From the NCBI GenBank assembly GCA_947494705.1, contig CANLVN010000002.1, positions 868,001-932,000 on the forward strand: DNA of 64,000 nt, written 5' to 3'. Below, in pieces: positions 20,078 through 29,556 of the stretch (position 1 is its first letter; each line of letters begins with the position of its first letter). Position numbers and translations under genes: made by a program. The notes under the pieces are model-generated. The model saw only the letters and a program-made list of their open reading frames with translations. It did no database searches and had not been told where the DNA came from. Source of the DNA: an uncultured Erythrobacter sp. GTDB taxonomy: Bacteria > Pseudomonadota > Alphaproteobacteria > Sphingomonadales > Sphingomonadaceae.

Positions 20078-22177
20078 CTATTCGCCCTCGGCCTCCGGCT
20101 CCCAACCGTCGGCATAGCGTTCGAACCAGGCAAGGATCGCCGAGGCTTTGGCGGCGCTCTGCGAAGGGCGCGCGGTGAAACCGTGGCTTGCGCCCGGCAC
20201 GCGGACAAAGGCGGTCGGCACGTCGAGCAATTGCAGCGCGGAATAATATTGCTGTGCTTCGGTCACGGGCGTGCGGAAATCCTGATCCCCGACCACGACG
20301 AGCGTGGGAGTCTTCACATTCCCGACGAGGCTTAACGGCGAGAGGTCCCAGAACTTCTGCGGGTTCTCCCAAGGGCGCGAGCCTACCCAATAACGGCCGA
20401 AATAGCCCGTTCCGTCGGCGGTCAGCGCCTGGGTGGTCCAGTTGATGACCGGCTTTTGCGTCGCCGCAGCCTTGAACCGGTCGGTCTTGCCAACGATCCA
20501 GCTGGTCAGCACCCCGCCGCCCGATCCCCCGGTTACATAGAGCCGCTCGGGATCGGCAATGCCCATCGCGATGGCCTGGTCGACGATGCTCATCAGGTCG
20601 TCAAAGTCGCGCCCCGGATAGGCCTTGTCGATCTCCTGCGCGAAAGCCTCGCCATAGCTGGTGGAGCCGCGTGGATTGGCCGAAAGCACGGCGTAGCCGG
20701 CAGCGGCATAGAGCTGGTTATCGGTCGCGAAATGCGGGCCATAGGCGGCAAAGGGGCCGCCGTGGATTTCCAGGATCAGCGGCACGCGCGTCCCCTCGGT
20801 ATATCCGGGCGGAAGCGTGAGCCAACCTTGCACTTCCTGTCCGTCGAAACTGGAGCCGACGCTGATTTCGCGCACTTCGCCCAATTGCTTGGTCTCGAGC
20901 AGGCTGGCGTTGAGATTGGTGAGGTAGCGCGCATCGCCGCGCGTCTTGACCTTCACCTCTGCCGGTCGCGTCGGATTGCCGCCGGTGAAGGCGATGGTGC
21001 CGTCATCGGCGACTGAAAAGCCGCCGCCGGTATAGGGCCGGTCGAGCCCGCCGCCCGAAAGCCCGTCCACCAGGTCACGCACCGATCCATCCAGACCCAT
21101 GCGCGCAACGCGGGTCTGTCCGCGCACGTCGTACTGGACATAGAGCGCGCGCGAATCCGCCGACCACTCCATTGCCGCGGGCGAGAAGTCCCATCCGTCG
21201 GTGATGATCCGCGAATTGGAGCCATCGGCATCCATCAGGTAGATCTCGGCCTGCTCGTAAGCGCGTCCCTCGTCGTCGAAGCCGGTATAGGCGATGGTGC
21301 GCCCGTCGGGGGAAACCAGCGCTCCGCCATCGGGCCCGTCGCGGCTGGTCAGCTGCGTCAGGGCAAGGTTGCGCGTGTCGACCGACCACACCTCGCTCTC
21401 GACCGGGTCCGTCTGCCAGTCGTCGTTGCGATTGGCGCTGAAATAGACCTTCGTGCCGTCGGGCGAGAAGCTCAAGGGGCCGCCATCATGCGAGGGGCCG
21501 AAGGTCAGCTGGCGCGGCGCGCCGCCGGTTGCGGGAATGGTGAACACCTTGGAATAGCCGGGAGTCAGCTCACCCGCGCCGTCCGCGCGGAAATTGACGA
21601 GGTCGGTGATCTGCAGCGGATCGGCCCATTGCGCGCCTTCGGGATGGTTGGACGGGGCCGAGCCAAGCGAGGGCGCGGCATCGTCGACCATCATGGTGTA
21701 GGCGAGGATCCGACCATCGGGTGACCAGGTGATGCTGCCCGGGCTGCTGGGCAGGTTGTGCAGCTTCACCGCTTCGCCATTGGCGACCCACTTCACCCAC
21801 AATTGCGCGCTGCCGCCGCTCGTCGAAACATAGGCGATGCGCGATCCGTCTCGCGACCAGCGCGGGCTGAACGCAGCGCCTTCGCCTGCGACGAAGGGCA
21901 TTTCCTTGCCGCTGGAGACATCGATCATCCAGATGCTGGGCACCGCGCGGTCGGTCATGATGTCGTTCTGCCGCCGGACGTAGACGATGCTCTCGCCATC
22001 CGGGCTGATCTGCGGATCGCTGGCATAGGCGAGGTCGAACAGGTCTTCTCCCGTCAACTCGCGCACCGGGCCGGATCGTTCGGACCCGCGTGCGGTGTCG
22101 GGATCGGGCATGTCCTGCGCGGCGACTGGGACGGTGAGAAGCGCAAATGCGCTGGCGGCAACGAACAGGGATTTCAT
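20078..22177 (-). CDS. S9 family prolyl oligopeptidase-type peptidase, exported
   Basis: 699 residues with a Sec signal peptide (cleaved after VAAQ, about residue 21). An N-terminal beta-propeller has repeated SPDG-type blades (DPQISPDGESIVYV, ITWSPDGRILAYT), and the C-terminal alpha/beta-hydrolase has the Ser nucleophile in GGSGGGVLTSW, Asp in VVGDQDFRTPV and His in PGASHGF. This matches the S9C acylaminoacyl-peptidase group, acting on short peptides in the periplasm. A strong GGAGGGG site precedes ATG 22177. Confidence 0.93.
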   Translation of the reverse strand: MKSLFVAASAFALLTVPVAAQDMPDPDTARGSERSGPVRELTGEDLFDLAYASDPQISPDGESIVYVRRQNDIMTDRAVPSIWMIDVSSGKEMPFVAGEGAAFSPRWSRDGSRIAYVSTSGGSAQLWVKWVANGEAVKLHNLPSSPGSITWSPDGRILAYTMMVDDAAPSLGSAPSNHPEGAQWADPLQITDLVNFRADGAGELTPGYSKVFTIPATGGAPRQLTFGPSHDGGPLSFSPDGTKVYFSANRNDDWQTDPVESEVWSVDTRNLALTQLTSRDGPDGGALVSPDGRTIAYTGFDDEGRAYEQAEIYLMDADGSNSRIITDGWDFSPAAMEWSADSRALYVQYDVRGQTRVARMGLDGSVRDLVDGLSGGGLDRPYTGGGFSVADDGTIAFTGGNPTRPAEVKVKTRGDARYLTNLNASLLETKQLGEVREISVGSSFDGQEVQGWLTLPPGYTEGTRVPLILEIHGGPFAAYGPHFATDNQLYAAAGYAVLSANPRGSTSYGEAFAQEIDKAYPGRDFDDLMSIVDQAIAMGIADPERLYVTGGSGGGVLTSWIVGKTDRFKAAATQKPVINWTTQALTADGTGYFGRYWVGSRPWENPQKFWDLSPLSLVGNVKTPTLVVVGDQDFRTPVTEAQQYYSALQLLDVPTAFVRVPGASHGFTARPSQSAAKASAILAWFERYADGWEPEAEGE

Positions 22178-22245
22178 CGAACAGGCCCCTCCAGGAGAAT
22201 GAAGTGCCTGTGGTAACGCGGCTGTGCGCAGCGTCAATCGGCGCG

Positions 22246-23391
22246 CTACTTACCGGCCTGGGCGGAAAGCGCCGCGTCTTTCCCGCGATCGTAGAGCATC
22301 TGCATGAATTCGGGATCGAACAGGTCGGCATCGGGATCGTCCGCCATCGACCCGATCGAATGCACTTCAAGGATCAGCCCGGTCTCGTCGGCGCGGCGCT
22401 GCAGGGCGCGGATCGAGCGCTGGTCCGCCGTCTTGAGCGCAGTGGTCAGCGCGCGGTCGAGCAACGAGAAGACCGTGGGCTCCGAAACACGGAAAACCGG
22501 CTGCAACGCGCCATTGTAAAGGATGGTGACGCGCCCATCGGCATGGCCCTCATCGCCATCGGTCGAAAACAGGAAAGCAGGCGGAATGGCCACCAGGCTC
22601 GACACGGCAGCCCCGTCGACATGGAGTTCGGAGAAGGCCGCATCGCCGCTGGTCACGTCGATCAGGACCGGGGGAAAGAAGCCGGGAATGCTTGCCGAGG
22701 CCAGCAGGATGCGCCGGAACAGGTCGTATCGCGCGGGATTGTCGCTCGCCGCGATTGCTCCCATGTCCCACACCACGCCGCGCTCGGCATCGAGGTTCGT
22801 GGTCTGCACCAGCAGCCTGCGCCCGCGCCGATGCTCTCGCGCCACCGCATCGATCATGTCCGCATTTGCATAACTTTCGATCAGTTCGACCAGCGGCTTC
22901 GTGCTGGCCAACGATGGGCCACCCAGCAGGGCCTTAAACGGTGTGGCGTTGTAGATCGCGTCGGAATCGATGGTCGTATAAAGGCTTGTCAGGTGCGGAT
23001 CGTAGGGCGTGCCGAGGAAAGCGAAGGGCGCGATCAGGGCGCCGGTGCTCACGCCCGAAACGATGTCGAATTGCGGCCGCGTTCCTGCCTCGCTCCAGCC
23101 ATTGAGGAAACCCGCCGAATAGGCGCCCTTGTCCGACCCACTCGAAATCGCGAGTATTTCCAGCTGCGACCTGCGCCCGGTTTCAGCGCGCTCGGCAAAT
23201 AGCTTTTCGCGCCAGTCGATCCACGCATCGCGCGGAGCGTCGTCCCAGATGCGAATCCGTTCGTAGCCGGGCACCTGCGCATCGGCCTGGTCGCTCGCCG
23301 TGACCGGCAGCCGTTCTGGCCACGAGGCACAGGCGGAAAGGCTCAGCGCAAGCAGCGTCGCGATCAGCGATTTGAGCGTATCGCGCCGCAT
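22246..23391 (-). CDS. Patatin-like phospholipase lipoprotein
   Basis: 381 residues with a lipoprotein signal (LALSLSAC, Cys about residue 21). The patatin domain has the Ser nucleophile in GVSTGAL (about residue 117) and the catalytic Asp in VDGAAV, forming the Ser-Asp dyad; the oxyanion loop reads SSGSDKGAYSAG instead of the usual Gly-rich form. Likely a membrane-anchored lipid acyl hydrolase; substrate unknown. It starts seven bases after aroC and may be co-transcribed with it. Confidence 0.88.
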   Translation of the reverse strand: MRRDTLKSLIATLLALSLSACASWPERLPVTASDQADAQVPGYERIRIWDDAPRDAWIDWREKLFAERAETGRRSQLEILAISSGSDKGAYSAGFLNGWSEAGTRPQFDIVSGVSTGALIAPFAFLGTPYDPHLTSLYTTIDSDAIYNATPFKALLGGPSLASTKPLVELIESYANADMIDAVAREHRRGRRLLVQTTNLDAERGVVWDMGAIAASDNPARYDLFRRILLASASIPGFFPPVLIDVTSGDAAFSELHVDGAAVSSLVAIPPAFLFSTDGDEGHADGRVTILYNGALQPVFRVSEPTVFSLLDRALTTALKTADQRSIRALQRRADETGLILEVHSIGSMADDPDADLFDPEFMQMLYDRGKDAALSAQAGK

Positions 23392-23398
23392 TCCGCGT

Positions 23399-24484
23399 TT
23401 ATCCCACCTGCGCCCGGTGCATCAGCTTCGCGTCGGCCAGCACCAGCGCCATCATCGCCTCCACCACCGGTGTCCCGCGAATGCCGACGCAGGGGTCGTG
23501 GCGGCCCTTGGTCACGACTTCGGTCGCTTCGCCATCGGCAGTGATCGATTTGACCGGGGTGAGGATCGAGGAGGTCGGCTTGAACGCGACGCGGCAAACG
23601 ACCGGCTGGCCCGTGGAGATGCCACCAGCGGTCCCGCCCGCGTGGTTGCTGGCAAAGACAGGCTTTCCGTCAGGACCCGGCGACATCTCGTCGGCATTCT
23701 GTTCGCCGGTCAGGCGAGCGGCTTCGAAACCGTCACCGATCTCCACGCCTTTCGTGGCGTTGATCGTCATCATGGCTGCGGCGAGTTCGCTGTCGAGCTT
23801 GGCATAGATCGGCGCGCCCCATCCGGCGGGCACGCCCTCGGCCACACATTCGACCACCGCGCCCAGCGACGATCCGTTCTTGCGCGCCTTGTCGACCAGT
23901 TCTTCCCAGCGCTTCGCCGCCCAGCTGTCGGGGCAGAAGAAAGGGTTCTGGGAGATCGTTTCGTAATTGATCGCATCGCGCTCGATATGGTCGCCGCCCA
24001 GTTCGCAGACGAAGCCCGTGATGGTCACTTCCGGGATGATCAGCCGCGCCACCGCACCCGCCGCCACCCGCGCGGCCGTCTCGCGCGCCGATGAGCGCCC
24101 GCCGCCGCGATAGTCGCGGATGCCGTATTTCGCGTCATAGGTATAGTCGGCGTGGCCGGGGCGATAGCTCTTGGCGATCTCCGAGTAATCCTTGGAGCGC
24201 TGGTCGGTGTTCTCGATCATCAGGTGGATCGGCGTACCGGTCGTCACCTGCTCGCCATCACCGTTCTCGAACACACCCGACATGATGCGCACCTGATCCG
24301 GCTCCTTGCGCTGCGTGGTGTACTTGCTCTGACCGGGCTTGCGGGCATCCATGAAGGGCTGGATGTCCCGTTCGCTCAAAGGGATGCCCGGCGGTACGCC
24401 GTCGAGTACGACGCCAAGTCCCGGCCCGTGGCTCTCGCCCCAGGTGGTAAAACGCAGCATCCGTCCGAAAGTGTTGAAGCTCAT
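23399..24484 (-). CDS. aroC: Chorismate synthase
   Basis: Converts EPSP to chorismate, the last step of the shikimate pathway, using reduced FMN. The 361-residue protein has the signatures [18 protein letters not shown] (residue about 17), [19 protein letters not shown] (about 125) and the C-terminal [17 protein letters not shown] block. Start and length are typical. Likely first gene of aroC-patatin. Confidence 0.98.
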   Translation of the reverse strand: MSFNTFGRMLRFTTWGESHGPGLGVVLDGVPPGIPLSERDIQPFMDARKPGQSKYTTQRKEPDQVRIMSGVFENGDGEQVTTGTPIHLMIENTDQRSKDYSEIAKSYRPGHADYTYDAKYGIRDYRGGGRSSARETAARVAAGAVARLIIPEVTITGFVCELGGDHIERDAINYETISQNPFFCPDSWAAKRWEELVDKARKNGSSLGAVVECVAEGVPAGWGAPIYAKLDSELAAAMMTINATKGVEIGDGFEAARLTGEQNADEMSPGPDGKPVFASNHAGGTAGGISTGQPVVCRVAFKPTSSILTPVKSITADGEATEVVTKGRHDPCVGIRGTPVVEAMMALVLADAKLMHRAQVG

Positions 24485-24820
24485 GGGACACGAGCCTTTA
24501 GCGAAAGCACCGCCCGTGTCGAGATTTCCGCCGCATTTCCTACCCGCGCGCGCGGCAATATGATGCGGGTTTAAGGCAAATTGACGGGCGGCCGTTGGGC
24601 GCAGCCGCCCTGTTGGAGATCGGAAGTTGACACATTTTGCATGCCAATCTGGTGATTTCGTAGCAATGTCAGACCCTTGGGATGAAAAGTGGGTTTTTCA
24701 AAGACCCCCCTTCGCCGTTCCACCCGCAACTGGCGATAAGCGGCACAAGGGTCTGGCGCACGGGGCGGCGATGCGGCAGGAACAAAGCATGGTCACAGCA
24801 CAGTCAAAGACACGGCTCGC
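24485..24820. other. 336-base divergent intergenic region, aroC/ruvA
   Basis: No gene is supported. There is a 7-base inverted repeat (GGGCGGC 24586-24592 / GCCGCCC 24604-24610) and a TTGACA at 24627-24632 facing ruvA, but no good -10 partner. A short open frame (24627-24824) has no family features. I found no convincing alphaproteobacterial LexA box (GTTC-N7-GTTC). Confidence 0.5.
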
Positions 24821-25429
24821 ATGATTGCCAAGCTATCCGGGCGGCTCGACGAAGTCGGTGAGGACTGGGCGATCGTCGACGTGCAGGGCGTGGGCTATCT
24901 CGTCCATTGCTCGGCACGCACGCTAAGGGCGCTGGGTGAAGTAGGAGAGGGGTGCACCGTCCACACCGATCTGCAGGTGAGTGAGAACGACATGCGCCTG
25001 TTGGGCTTTGCCGAAAGCGCAGAGCGCGACTGGTTCCGTCTGCTGACCCAGGTTCAGGGGGTGGGCTCGAAGGTCGCGCTGGCGATCCTGTCCGCGCTCT
25101 CGACCGGCGAACTGCGCGATGCCTGTGCCGGTGGCGACGCGGCGAGCGTGGCGCGCGCGAACGGCGTCGGGCCGAAGCTGGCGGGACGGATCGTCAACGA
25201 GTTGAAGGACAAGGCGGGTGCGCTGCCCGGTGGCGGGATGGCGGGCGCGACAGTCGGCGCTGCAACCCCGGCAGGCGGCGCGAGCGCCGATGCGGTGAGT
25301 GCGCTTGAGAACCTCGGCTTCAAGCCCGCCGTGGCCGCTCAGGCGGTGGCGAGGGCTCAGGCCGAACTGGGAGAAGGAGCGGGAGAGAGCGACCTCATCC
25401 GCGTGGCATTGAAGAAGGCGGCAGGATGA
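24821..25429 (+). CDS. ruvA: Holliday junction branch migration protein RuvA
   Basis: Binds four-way junctions and loads the RuvB motor in recombinational repair. 202 residues: OB-fold domain ([20 protein letters not shown]), helix-hairpin-helix domain ([32 protein letters not shown]) and a flexible linker to the C-terminal RuvB-binding domain ([16 protein letters not shown]). Its stop overlaps the ATG of the DsrE-like gene; two extra genes separate it from ruvB. Confidence 0.97.
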   Translation: MIAKLSGRLDEVGEDWAIVDVQGVGYLVHCSARTLRALGEVGEGCTVHTDLQVSENDMRLLGFAESAERDWFRLLTQVQGVGSKVALAILSALSTGELRDACAGGDAASVARANGVGPKLAGRIVNELKDKAGALPGGGMAGATVGAATPAGGASADAVSALENLGFKPAVAAQAVARAQAELGEGAGESDLIRVALKKAAG

Positions 25430-25944
25430 GAACGGCAATTGCAATCGCAGTGGCAGCACTCATGATGTCCCCGGCGGCAGCGCTGGCGGGCATGGAGGGC
25501 TTCAGCACCGGTCCCGTCTTCGAGGACTTCGGACCCCATGCTCCGGTCGAGGGCGCAGAGCCGCTCGCCAGCCTCGAACGCTTTGCCATCGCCTTCGACG
25601 TGGCGGCCAAGGCCGACGAAGGCGCACGCAATCGCGGCTTCGAGAGCGCGGCGCGGTTCATGAACATGCATGTCGCCGCCGGGGTGCCCAAGGACCGGAT
25701 CGAGCTTGCGGTCGTGGTCCATGGCGGTGCCGTGCGCGACCTCGTGTCCGCTGACGACAACGCGTCGAAGGCGATGGTCGAGGCCATGCTCGCGCAGGGC
25801 ATCCGCTTCATCGTCTGCGGCCAGAGCGCAGCGGCGCAAGGCATCGCCAAGGCCGACCTGATCGACGGTGTCGAGATGCAGCTATCCGCCATGACTGCCC
25901 ACGCGCTCCTCCAGCAGGATGGCTACACGGTGAACCCGTTTTGA
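25426..25944 (+). CDS. Periplasmic DsrE-family protein
   Basis: 172 residues with a Sec signal peptide (cleavage about residue 21, AALAG). The mature part is a DsrE/DsrF-like domain with [26 protein letters not shown] and a single Cys in FIVCGQSA, the position used for sulfur relay in some family members. Role here unknown. It overlaps ruvA by four bases (ATGA) and abuts the next gene (TGATG), so it sits inside the ruv operon without an obvious link to repair. Confidence 0.82.
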   Translation: MRTAIAIAVAALMMSPAAALAGMEGFSTGPVFEDFGPHAPVEGAEPLASLERFAIAFDVAAKADEGARNRGFESAARFMNMHVAAGVPKDRIELAVVVHGGAVRDLVSADDNASKAMVEAMLAQGIRFIVCGQSAAAQGIAKADLIDGVEMQLSAMTAHALLQQDGYTVNPF

Positions 25945-26609
25945 TGTCATGGAAGCGGTTCTTTGGTTGGATCGTGCGTCTGCTCTTCGTTGGAGCCGTT
26001 ACCGCCTTGGCTTGGTTCCATTTGGCTGCGTCGATTATGTTCGTGTGTTCCGTCGTTCTCATAGCGATCGGCGGTAAGCTGGAATCGCTCGTTGAATTCT
26101 CCTTCGGTCCGCTCCGTGCAAAGATTGAGCGCAATCTATCGGAATCGGAGAAGCTGCTGGATGGGTTGAAAAACCTCGCTTCCATTCAAGCGAGATCGCT
26201 GAATGCAGCGAGCGTGCACACTGGAAGATTCGGTTCAGCAGATGACTGGATCTTCCAGAGTGTGAAGCGCAATGAAGCAGGACTTCGCGCGATTGGGCTC
26301 AGCGAAGATGAAGTGCGGGAAGCCCGTTCAGATTTTGTTCGATTGACGGTCAGAGATGCAGGCCAGGCAGCGATTGGCGGAGGCTACGTTCCTCAGAAGT
26401 TGGGAAAGATTGCTGTCGCTGAATGGCAAGAGCTGACTAAGGACAGTGTAGGCGATCCCGACGCAGTTGAAGCTTTCTTGATCAAGTGGGATGCATTGAG
26501 TCCTGAGAGGCTTGAGAGGATCGAAGACATGAGATGGATGATTAAGCATCAGGATGTTCGAGATTCCGAGCAGTATATGAGAGCGAATTCTGGTGTGGGC
26601 TGGGACTGA
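25944..26609 (+). CDS. Unknown membrane protein inserted in the ruv operon
   Basis: 221 residues, family not recognised. Two closely spaced N-terminal hydrophobic segments (about residues 8-25 and 28-45) are followed by a cytoplasmic helical region with amphipathic character (KIERNLSESEKLLDGLKNLASIQARSL) and no known catalytic motif. The start ATG overlaps the dsrE stop by one base. The DNA is visibly more A/T-rich than its neighbours and uses codons rare around it (e.g. AGA, TCA, GAA runs), which suggests recent acquisition. It may be a bacterial orphan or a small defence or stress gene; nothing confirms this. Confidence 0.75.
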   Translation: MSWKRFFGWIVRLLFVGAVTALAWFHLAASIMFVCSVVLIAIGGKLESLVEFSFGPLRAKIERNLSESEKLLDGLKNLASIQARSLNAASVHTGRFGSADDWIFQSVKRNEAGLRAIGLSEDEVREARSDFVRLTVRDAGQAAIGGGYVPQKLGKIAVAEWQELTKDSVGDPDAVEAFLIKWDALSPERLERIEDMRWMIKHQDVRDSEQYMRANSGVGWD

Positions 26610-26615
26610 AATAGC

Positions 26616-27656
26616 ATGACCGACCCCGTCCCCCTCCACACCCCCGAGCCGCAGCCCGGCGATCCCGACACGGCGCTGCGACCCAAGTCGCTTGCCGAGT
26701 TCATCGGGCAGGAGGCGGCGCGCGAGAACCTGCGGGTGTTCATCGACAGCGCAAAGTCGCGCGGGGAGGCGATGGATCATACGCTGTTCCACGGACCGCC
26801 GGGGCTGGGCAAGACGACGCTCGCGCAGATCGTCGCGGGCGAGCTGGGCGTGGGCTTTCGCGCGACCTCCGGCCCCGTCATCGCCAAGGCGGGCGACTTG
26901 GCCGCGCTGCTCACCAATCTCGAACCGCACGACGTGCTCTTCATCGACGAGATCCATCGCCTCAATCCCGTGGTCGAGGAAGTGCTCTATCCTGCGATGG
27001 AGGACCGCGCGCTCGACATCATCATCGGCGAGGGGCCCTCGGCGCGCAGCGTGCGGATCGACCTGCCGCCCTTCACCTTGGTCGGTGCCACGACGCGCTC
27101 CGGGCTGCTGACCACGCCCTTGCGTGATCGCTTTGGCATTCCGGTGCGTTTGCAGTTTTACACCCATGACGAGCTGGACCTGGTGGTGACGCGCGCGGCC
27201 AAGCTGCTGGGCCTGGACATAGACTCCGCAGGCGCGCGCGAGATCGCCCGGCGCTCTCGCGGCACGCCGCGCGTCGCGGGACGCTTGCTGAGGCGCGTGC
27301 GCGACTTCGCCCATGTCGCGGGGGAGGGCACCGTGACCCGCGCGATGGCCGACGATGCGCTGACCCGGCTCGAGATCGACCGGCTGGGACTCGATGCGAT
27401 GGACCGCCGTTACCTCACGATGATCGCGACAACCTATAAGGGCGGACCCGTAGGCGTGGCGGCGTTATCGGCTGGCCTTGCCGAGCAGCGCGACACGGTC
27501 GAGGAGGTGATCGAGCCGTATCTCATCCAGCTCGGCCTGATTGCGCGCACGGAACGCGGTCGGATGCTCAACGATGCCGGATGGCAGCATCTGGGACTCG
27601 ACATGCCGGCCCCGCGCACACCTCGTCAGCCGGGCATGTTTGACGAAAACGGCTAA
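26616..27656 (+). CDS. ruvB: Holliday junction branch migration ATPase RuvB
   Basis: AAA+ hexameric motor that drives branch migration with RuvA. 346 residues: RuvB signature [12 protein letters not shown], Walker [12 protein letters not shown] (about residue 62), Walker [12 protein letters not shown] (about 112), sensor/arginine finger region ([17 protein letters not shown]) and C-terminal winged helix. Six bases after the A/T-rich gene. A terminator overlaps its stop. Confidence 0.98.
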   Translation: MTDPVPLHTPEPQPGDPDTALRPKSLAEFIGQEAARENLRVFIDSAKSRGEAMDHTLFHGPPGLGKTTLAQIVAGELGVGFRATSGPVIAKAGDLAALLTNLEPHDVLFIDEIHRLNPVVEEVLYPAMEDRALDIIIGEGPSARSVRIDLPPFTLVGATTRSGLLTTPLRDRFGIPVRLQFYTHDELDLVVTRAAKLLGLDIDSAGAREIARRSRGTPRVAGRLLRRVRDFAHVAGEGTVTRAMADDALTRLEIDRLGLDAMDRRYLTMIATTYKGGPVGVAALSAGLAEQRDTVEEVIEPYLIQLGLIARTERGRMLNDAGWQHLGLDMPAPRTPRQPGMFDENG

Positions 27657-27671
27657 CCATAGGCCGTTTTT
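27646..27671 (+). terminator. Intrinsic terminator of the ruv operon
   Basis: Inverted repeat AAAACGGC / GCCGTTTT with a nine-base loop that contains the ruvB stop codon, ending in TTTTT. A second inverted repeat (GGCCGTT 27715-27721 / AACGGCC 27732-27738) follows. Confidence 0.75.
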
Positions 27672-27742
27672 CAGTGTCAGAACGGGACACGGGCCCGGAA
27701 ATCTCGCGGATTTGGGCCGTTTTGGGCGGCTAACGGCCTTTG

Positions 27743-27760
27743 AACATGGTTAACCGTGTT
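27743..27760 (+). promoter_or_regulatory. Near-perfect 18-base palindrome with a CtrA-type half-site
   Basis: AACATGGTTAACCGTGTT is self-complementary except for one symmetric pair of positions, and its reverse strand includes TTAACCAT, the half-site recognised by the cell-cycle regulator CtrA in Caulobacter. It lies about 100 bases upstream of the surface-protein gene. The regulator is inferred, not shown. Confidence 0.35.
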
Positions 27761-27859
27761 GCCGTGAACCCTTCTTAAAGATCATGACTCCATTGGAATT
27801 GGTGAAAACTGCGGGTGCGCCGCAAACCGCCATGAATTGAAGACAAGGTTGAACGGTTT

Positions 27860-29479
27860 ATGTCGATCAAACTGGCTGTAGCAAAGCTCTCCGCCACCGC
27901 TGCGGGTATCGCTCTCTTGCAGGGCGGTGCAGTGCGTGTGGCCGAGCCGTTGAACACGGAGCAACCGCAATACACCACCAATGCCGATGGCAAACTGGTG
28001 AAGGGCGCGCCGCTTCCGGTCACGCAGCCGGTTTCGGAGCCGCGCTACGTGAAAACGGACCGCGACCGCTTCTTGCCCCCGCTTCCCGAGCCCGAGCGTC
28101 GTCGGCGGATCGTGGAGCGCACCATCGAATGTCAGCCGATTCCCGGTGGCTATGGTAATGTCGCACAGGGTGCCCCGCTGCCTGCGGGAGCAACGCGCGC
28201 CTATATCGACCCGGCCGAATGCCCTCCGATCGCGCAGGTTGCCTATGCGCCCGCTCCGCTTCCCCCGCTTCCGCCGATCAGCGGCGGTGGCGGAGGCTTC
28301 GGCGGCGGCCCGGTCGTCGTTGGCGGTAGCGGCGGCTTCGGCGGTTTCGGCGGCGGCTTCTTTGGCGGTTTCTTCGGCGGTGGCGGCTCATCCTCGGGCG
28401 ATGTTGCCGTCAGCACGACCACGACCACTTCGGGCGGCAACTTCTCCTCGACCACAAGCGGCGATTTCAGCTCGACATCCTCGAGCTCGGGCGGCTCCAG
28501 CTCGACATCTTCGGGTGGTAGCGGCGGCACGTCGAGCGGCGTCAATATCGACATCGATATCGACAACTCGACCTCCTCCGGCACGATCTCATCGACCACC
28601 GGCGGTTCGGGCACTATCTCGTCCACCACGACATCGGGCGGCGTGACTTCGACGTCTTCGACCGGATCGATCAGTTCGTCGACTGGTCAGGTTTCGTCGA
28701 GCACCGGCGGAGTATCGACCTCGACGACATCGGGCAATGTATCGAGTTCCACCGGCCAGGTTTCGAGCAGCACCGGCGCGGTTTCCAGTTCGACCGGACA
28801 GGTTTCGAGCAGCACTGGCCAAGTTTCGAGCTCTTCCGGTAACGTCTCCAGTTCTTCCGGCAATGTTTCGAGCAGCACTGGCAGCGTAACCAGCTCGACG
28901 AGCAGCTCATCGGGCAGCGTGTCGAGTTCGACCTCGACATCGGGCGACGTCTCGAGCTCGACGTCCTCTTCGAGCAGTTCGAGTTCATCGTCGTCGAGTT
29001 CTTCGTCCTCCTCCTCTTCGGGTGGTTCGAGCGGCAAGCCTTGGACCAGCAGCGGGGGGTCGGGCTCGTCTGGTTCGTCTTCGTCCTCCTCGAGCAGTTC
29101 TTCCTCGTCGTCTGGTTCCTCGGGTTCAAGTGGCTCCTCGGGTTCAAGCGGCTCCTCGAGTTCGAGCGGATCTTCCAGTTCCAGCGGTTCTTCAGGATCC
29201 AGTGGTTCGTCCGGCTCGAGCTCTTCCAGTTCGTCGAGCTCGTCGTCAGGTAGCAGCAGCACATCGAGCTTCGGCGGATCGACCTCGTCGTCGAGCAGCA
29301 GCTCTTCCTCGTCTTCGAGCAGCAGCTCCAGCAGCTCCAGCTCGTCTTCCTCGTCGACGAGCAGCAGCAGCGGCGTGGATGTGCCGGCACCGCCTATGAT
29401 GCTCCTGTTCGGCCTCGCTGTCGCCGCAGTCCTCGGTCGTCGCAAGTTCCTGGCAGAAGACGACCGCGAGGCGGCCTAG
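27860..29479 (+). CDS. Ser-rich surface protein with PEP-CTERM-like tail
   Basis: 539 residues. Signal-like N-terminus (residues about 1-27), a Pro-rich mature segment with two Cys (to about 135), a Gly/Phe-rich block (about 140-180), then more than 300 residues made almost entirely of Ser with Thr, Gly and some Val (repeats of the SSSTGxV type). The C-terminus has VPAPP, one hydrophobic segment, GRR and a short acidic tail, resembling a PEP-CTERM/exosortase sorting signal with Ala in place of Glu. Probably an exported, perhaps glycosylated, cell-surface or matrix protein. Low complexity makes homology claims unsafe. Confidence 0.8.
   Translation: MSIKLAVAKLSATAAGIALLQGGAVRVAEPLNTEQPQYTTNADGKLVKGAPLPVTQPVSEPRYVKTDRDRFLPPLPEPERRRRIVERTIECQPIPGGYGNVAQGAPLPAGATRAYIDPAECPPIAQVAYAPAPLPPLPPISGGGGGFGGGPVVVGGSGGFGGFGGGFFGGFFGGGGSSSGDVAVSTTTTTSGGNFSSTTSGDFSSTSSSSGGSSSTSSGGSGGTSSGVNIDIDIDNSTSSGTISSTTGGSGTISSTTTSGGVTSTSSTGSISSSTGQVSSSTGGVSTSTTSGNVSSSTGQVSSSTGAVSSSTGQVSSSTGQVSSSSGNVSSSSGNVSSSTGSVTSSTSSSSGSVSSSTSTSGDVSSSTSSSSSSSSSSSSSSSSSSSGGSSGKPWTSSGGSGSSGSSSSSSSSSSSSSGSSGSSGSSGSSGSSSSSGSSSSSGSSGSSGSSGSSSSSSSSSSSGSSSTSSFGGSTSSSSSSSSSSSSSSSSSSSSSSSSTSSSSGVDVPAPPMMLLFGLAVAAVLGRRKFLAEDDREAA
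28390..29370 (+). repeat. Low-complexity Ser/Gly/Thr-coding repeat tract
   Basis: Degenerate TCG/AGC/TCC codon repeats, including several near-copies of an STGQVSS unit around 28670-28900 and then long poly-Ser with Gly (28980-29370). Long open frames on the opposite strand are by-products of this composition. Confidence 0.9.
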
Positions 29480-29494
29480 GCACCTCAGATTGTT

Positions 29495-29534
29495 AAAAAA
29501 AGGGCGGCATTCCGATCGGGAAGCCGCCCTTTTT
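29495..29534. terminator. Bidirectional intrinsic terminator
   Basis: Stem GGGCGGC (29502-29508) / GCCGCCC (29523-29529) with an inner TTCC/GGAA stem, flanked by seven A on the left and five T on the right. It can end both the surface-protein transcript and the convergent rhodanese-acnA transcript. Confidence 0.92.
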
Positions 29535-29556
29535 CATGCTCGCTAAAAATCGGGCG

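Noticed and set aside
24485..24820. LexA box upstream of ruvA
   Set aside because: No GTTC-N7-GTTC arrangement found.
24627..24824. 65-codon frame ending at the ruvA start
   Set aside because: No ribosome site or family features; it covers the likely ruvA promoter.
28687..29445. Minus-strand open frame encoding a Glu/Leu-rich acidic protein
   Set aside because: Produced by reading the Ser-codon repeats backwards; the plus strand has leader, tail and terminator.
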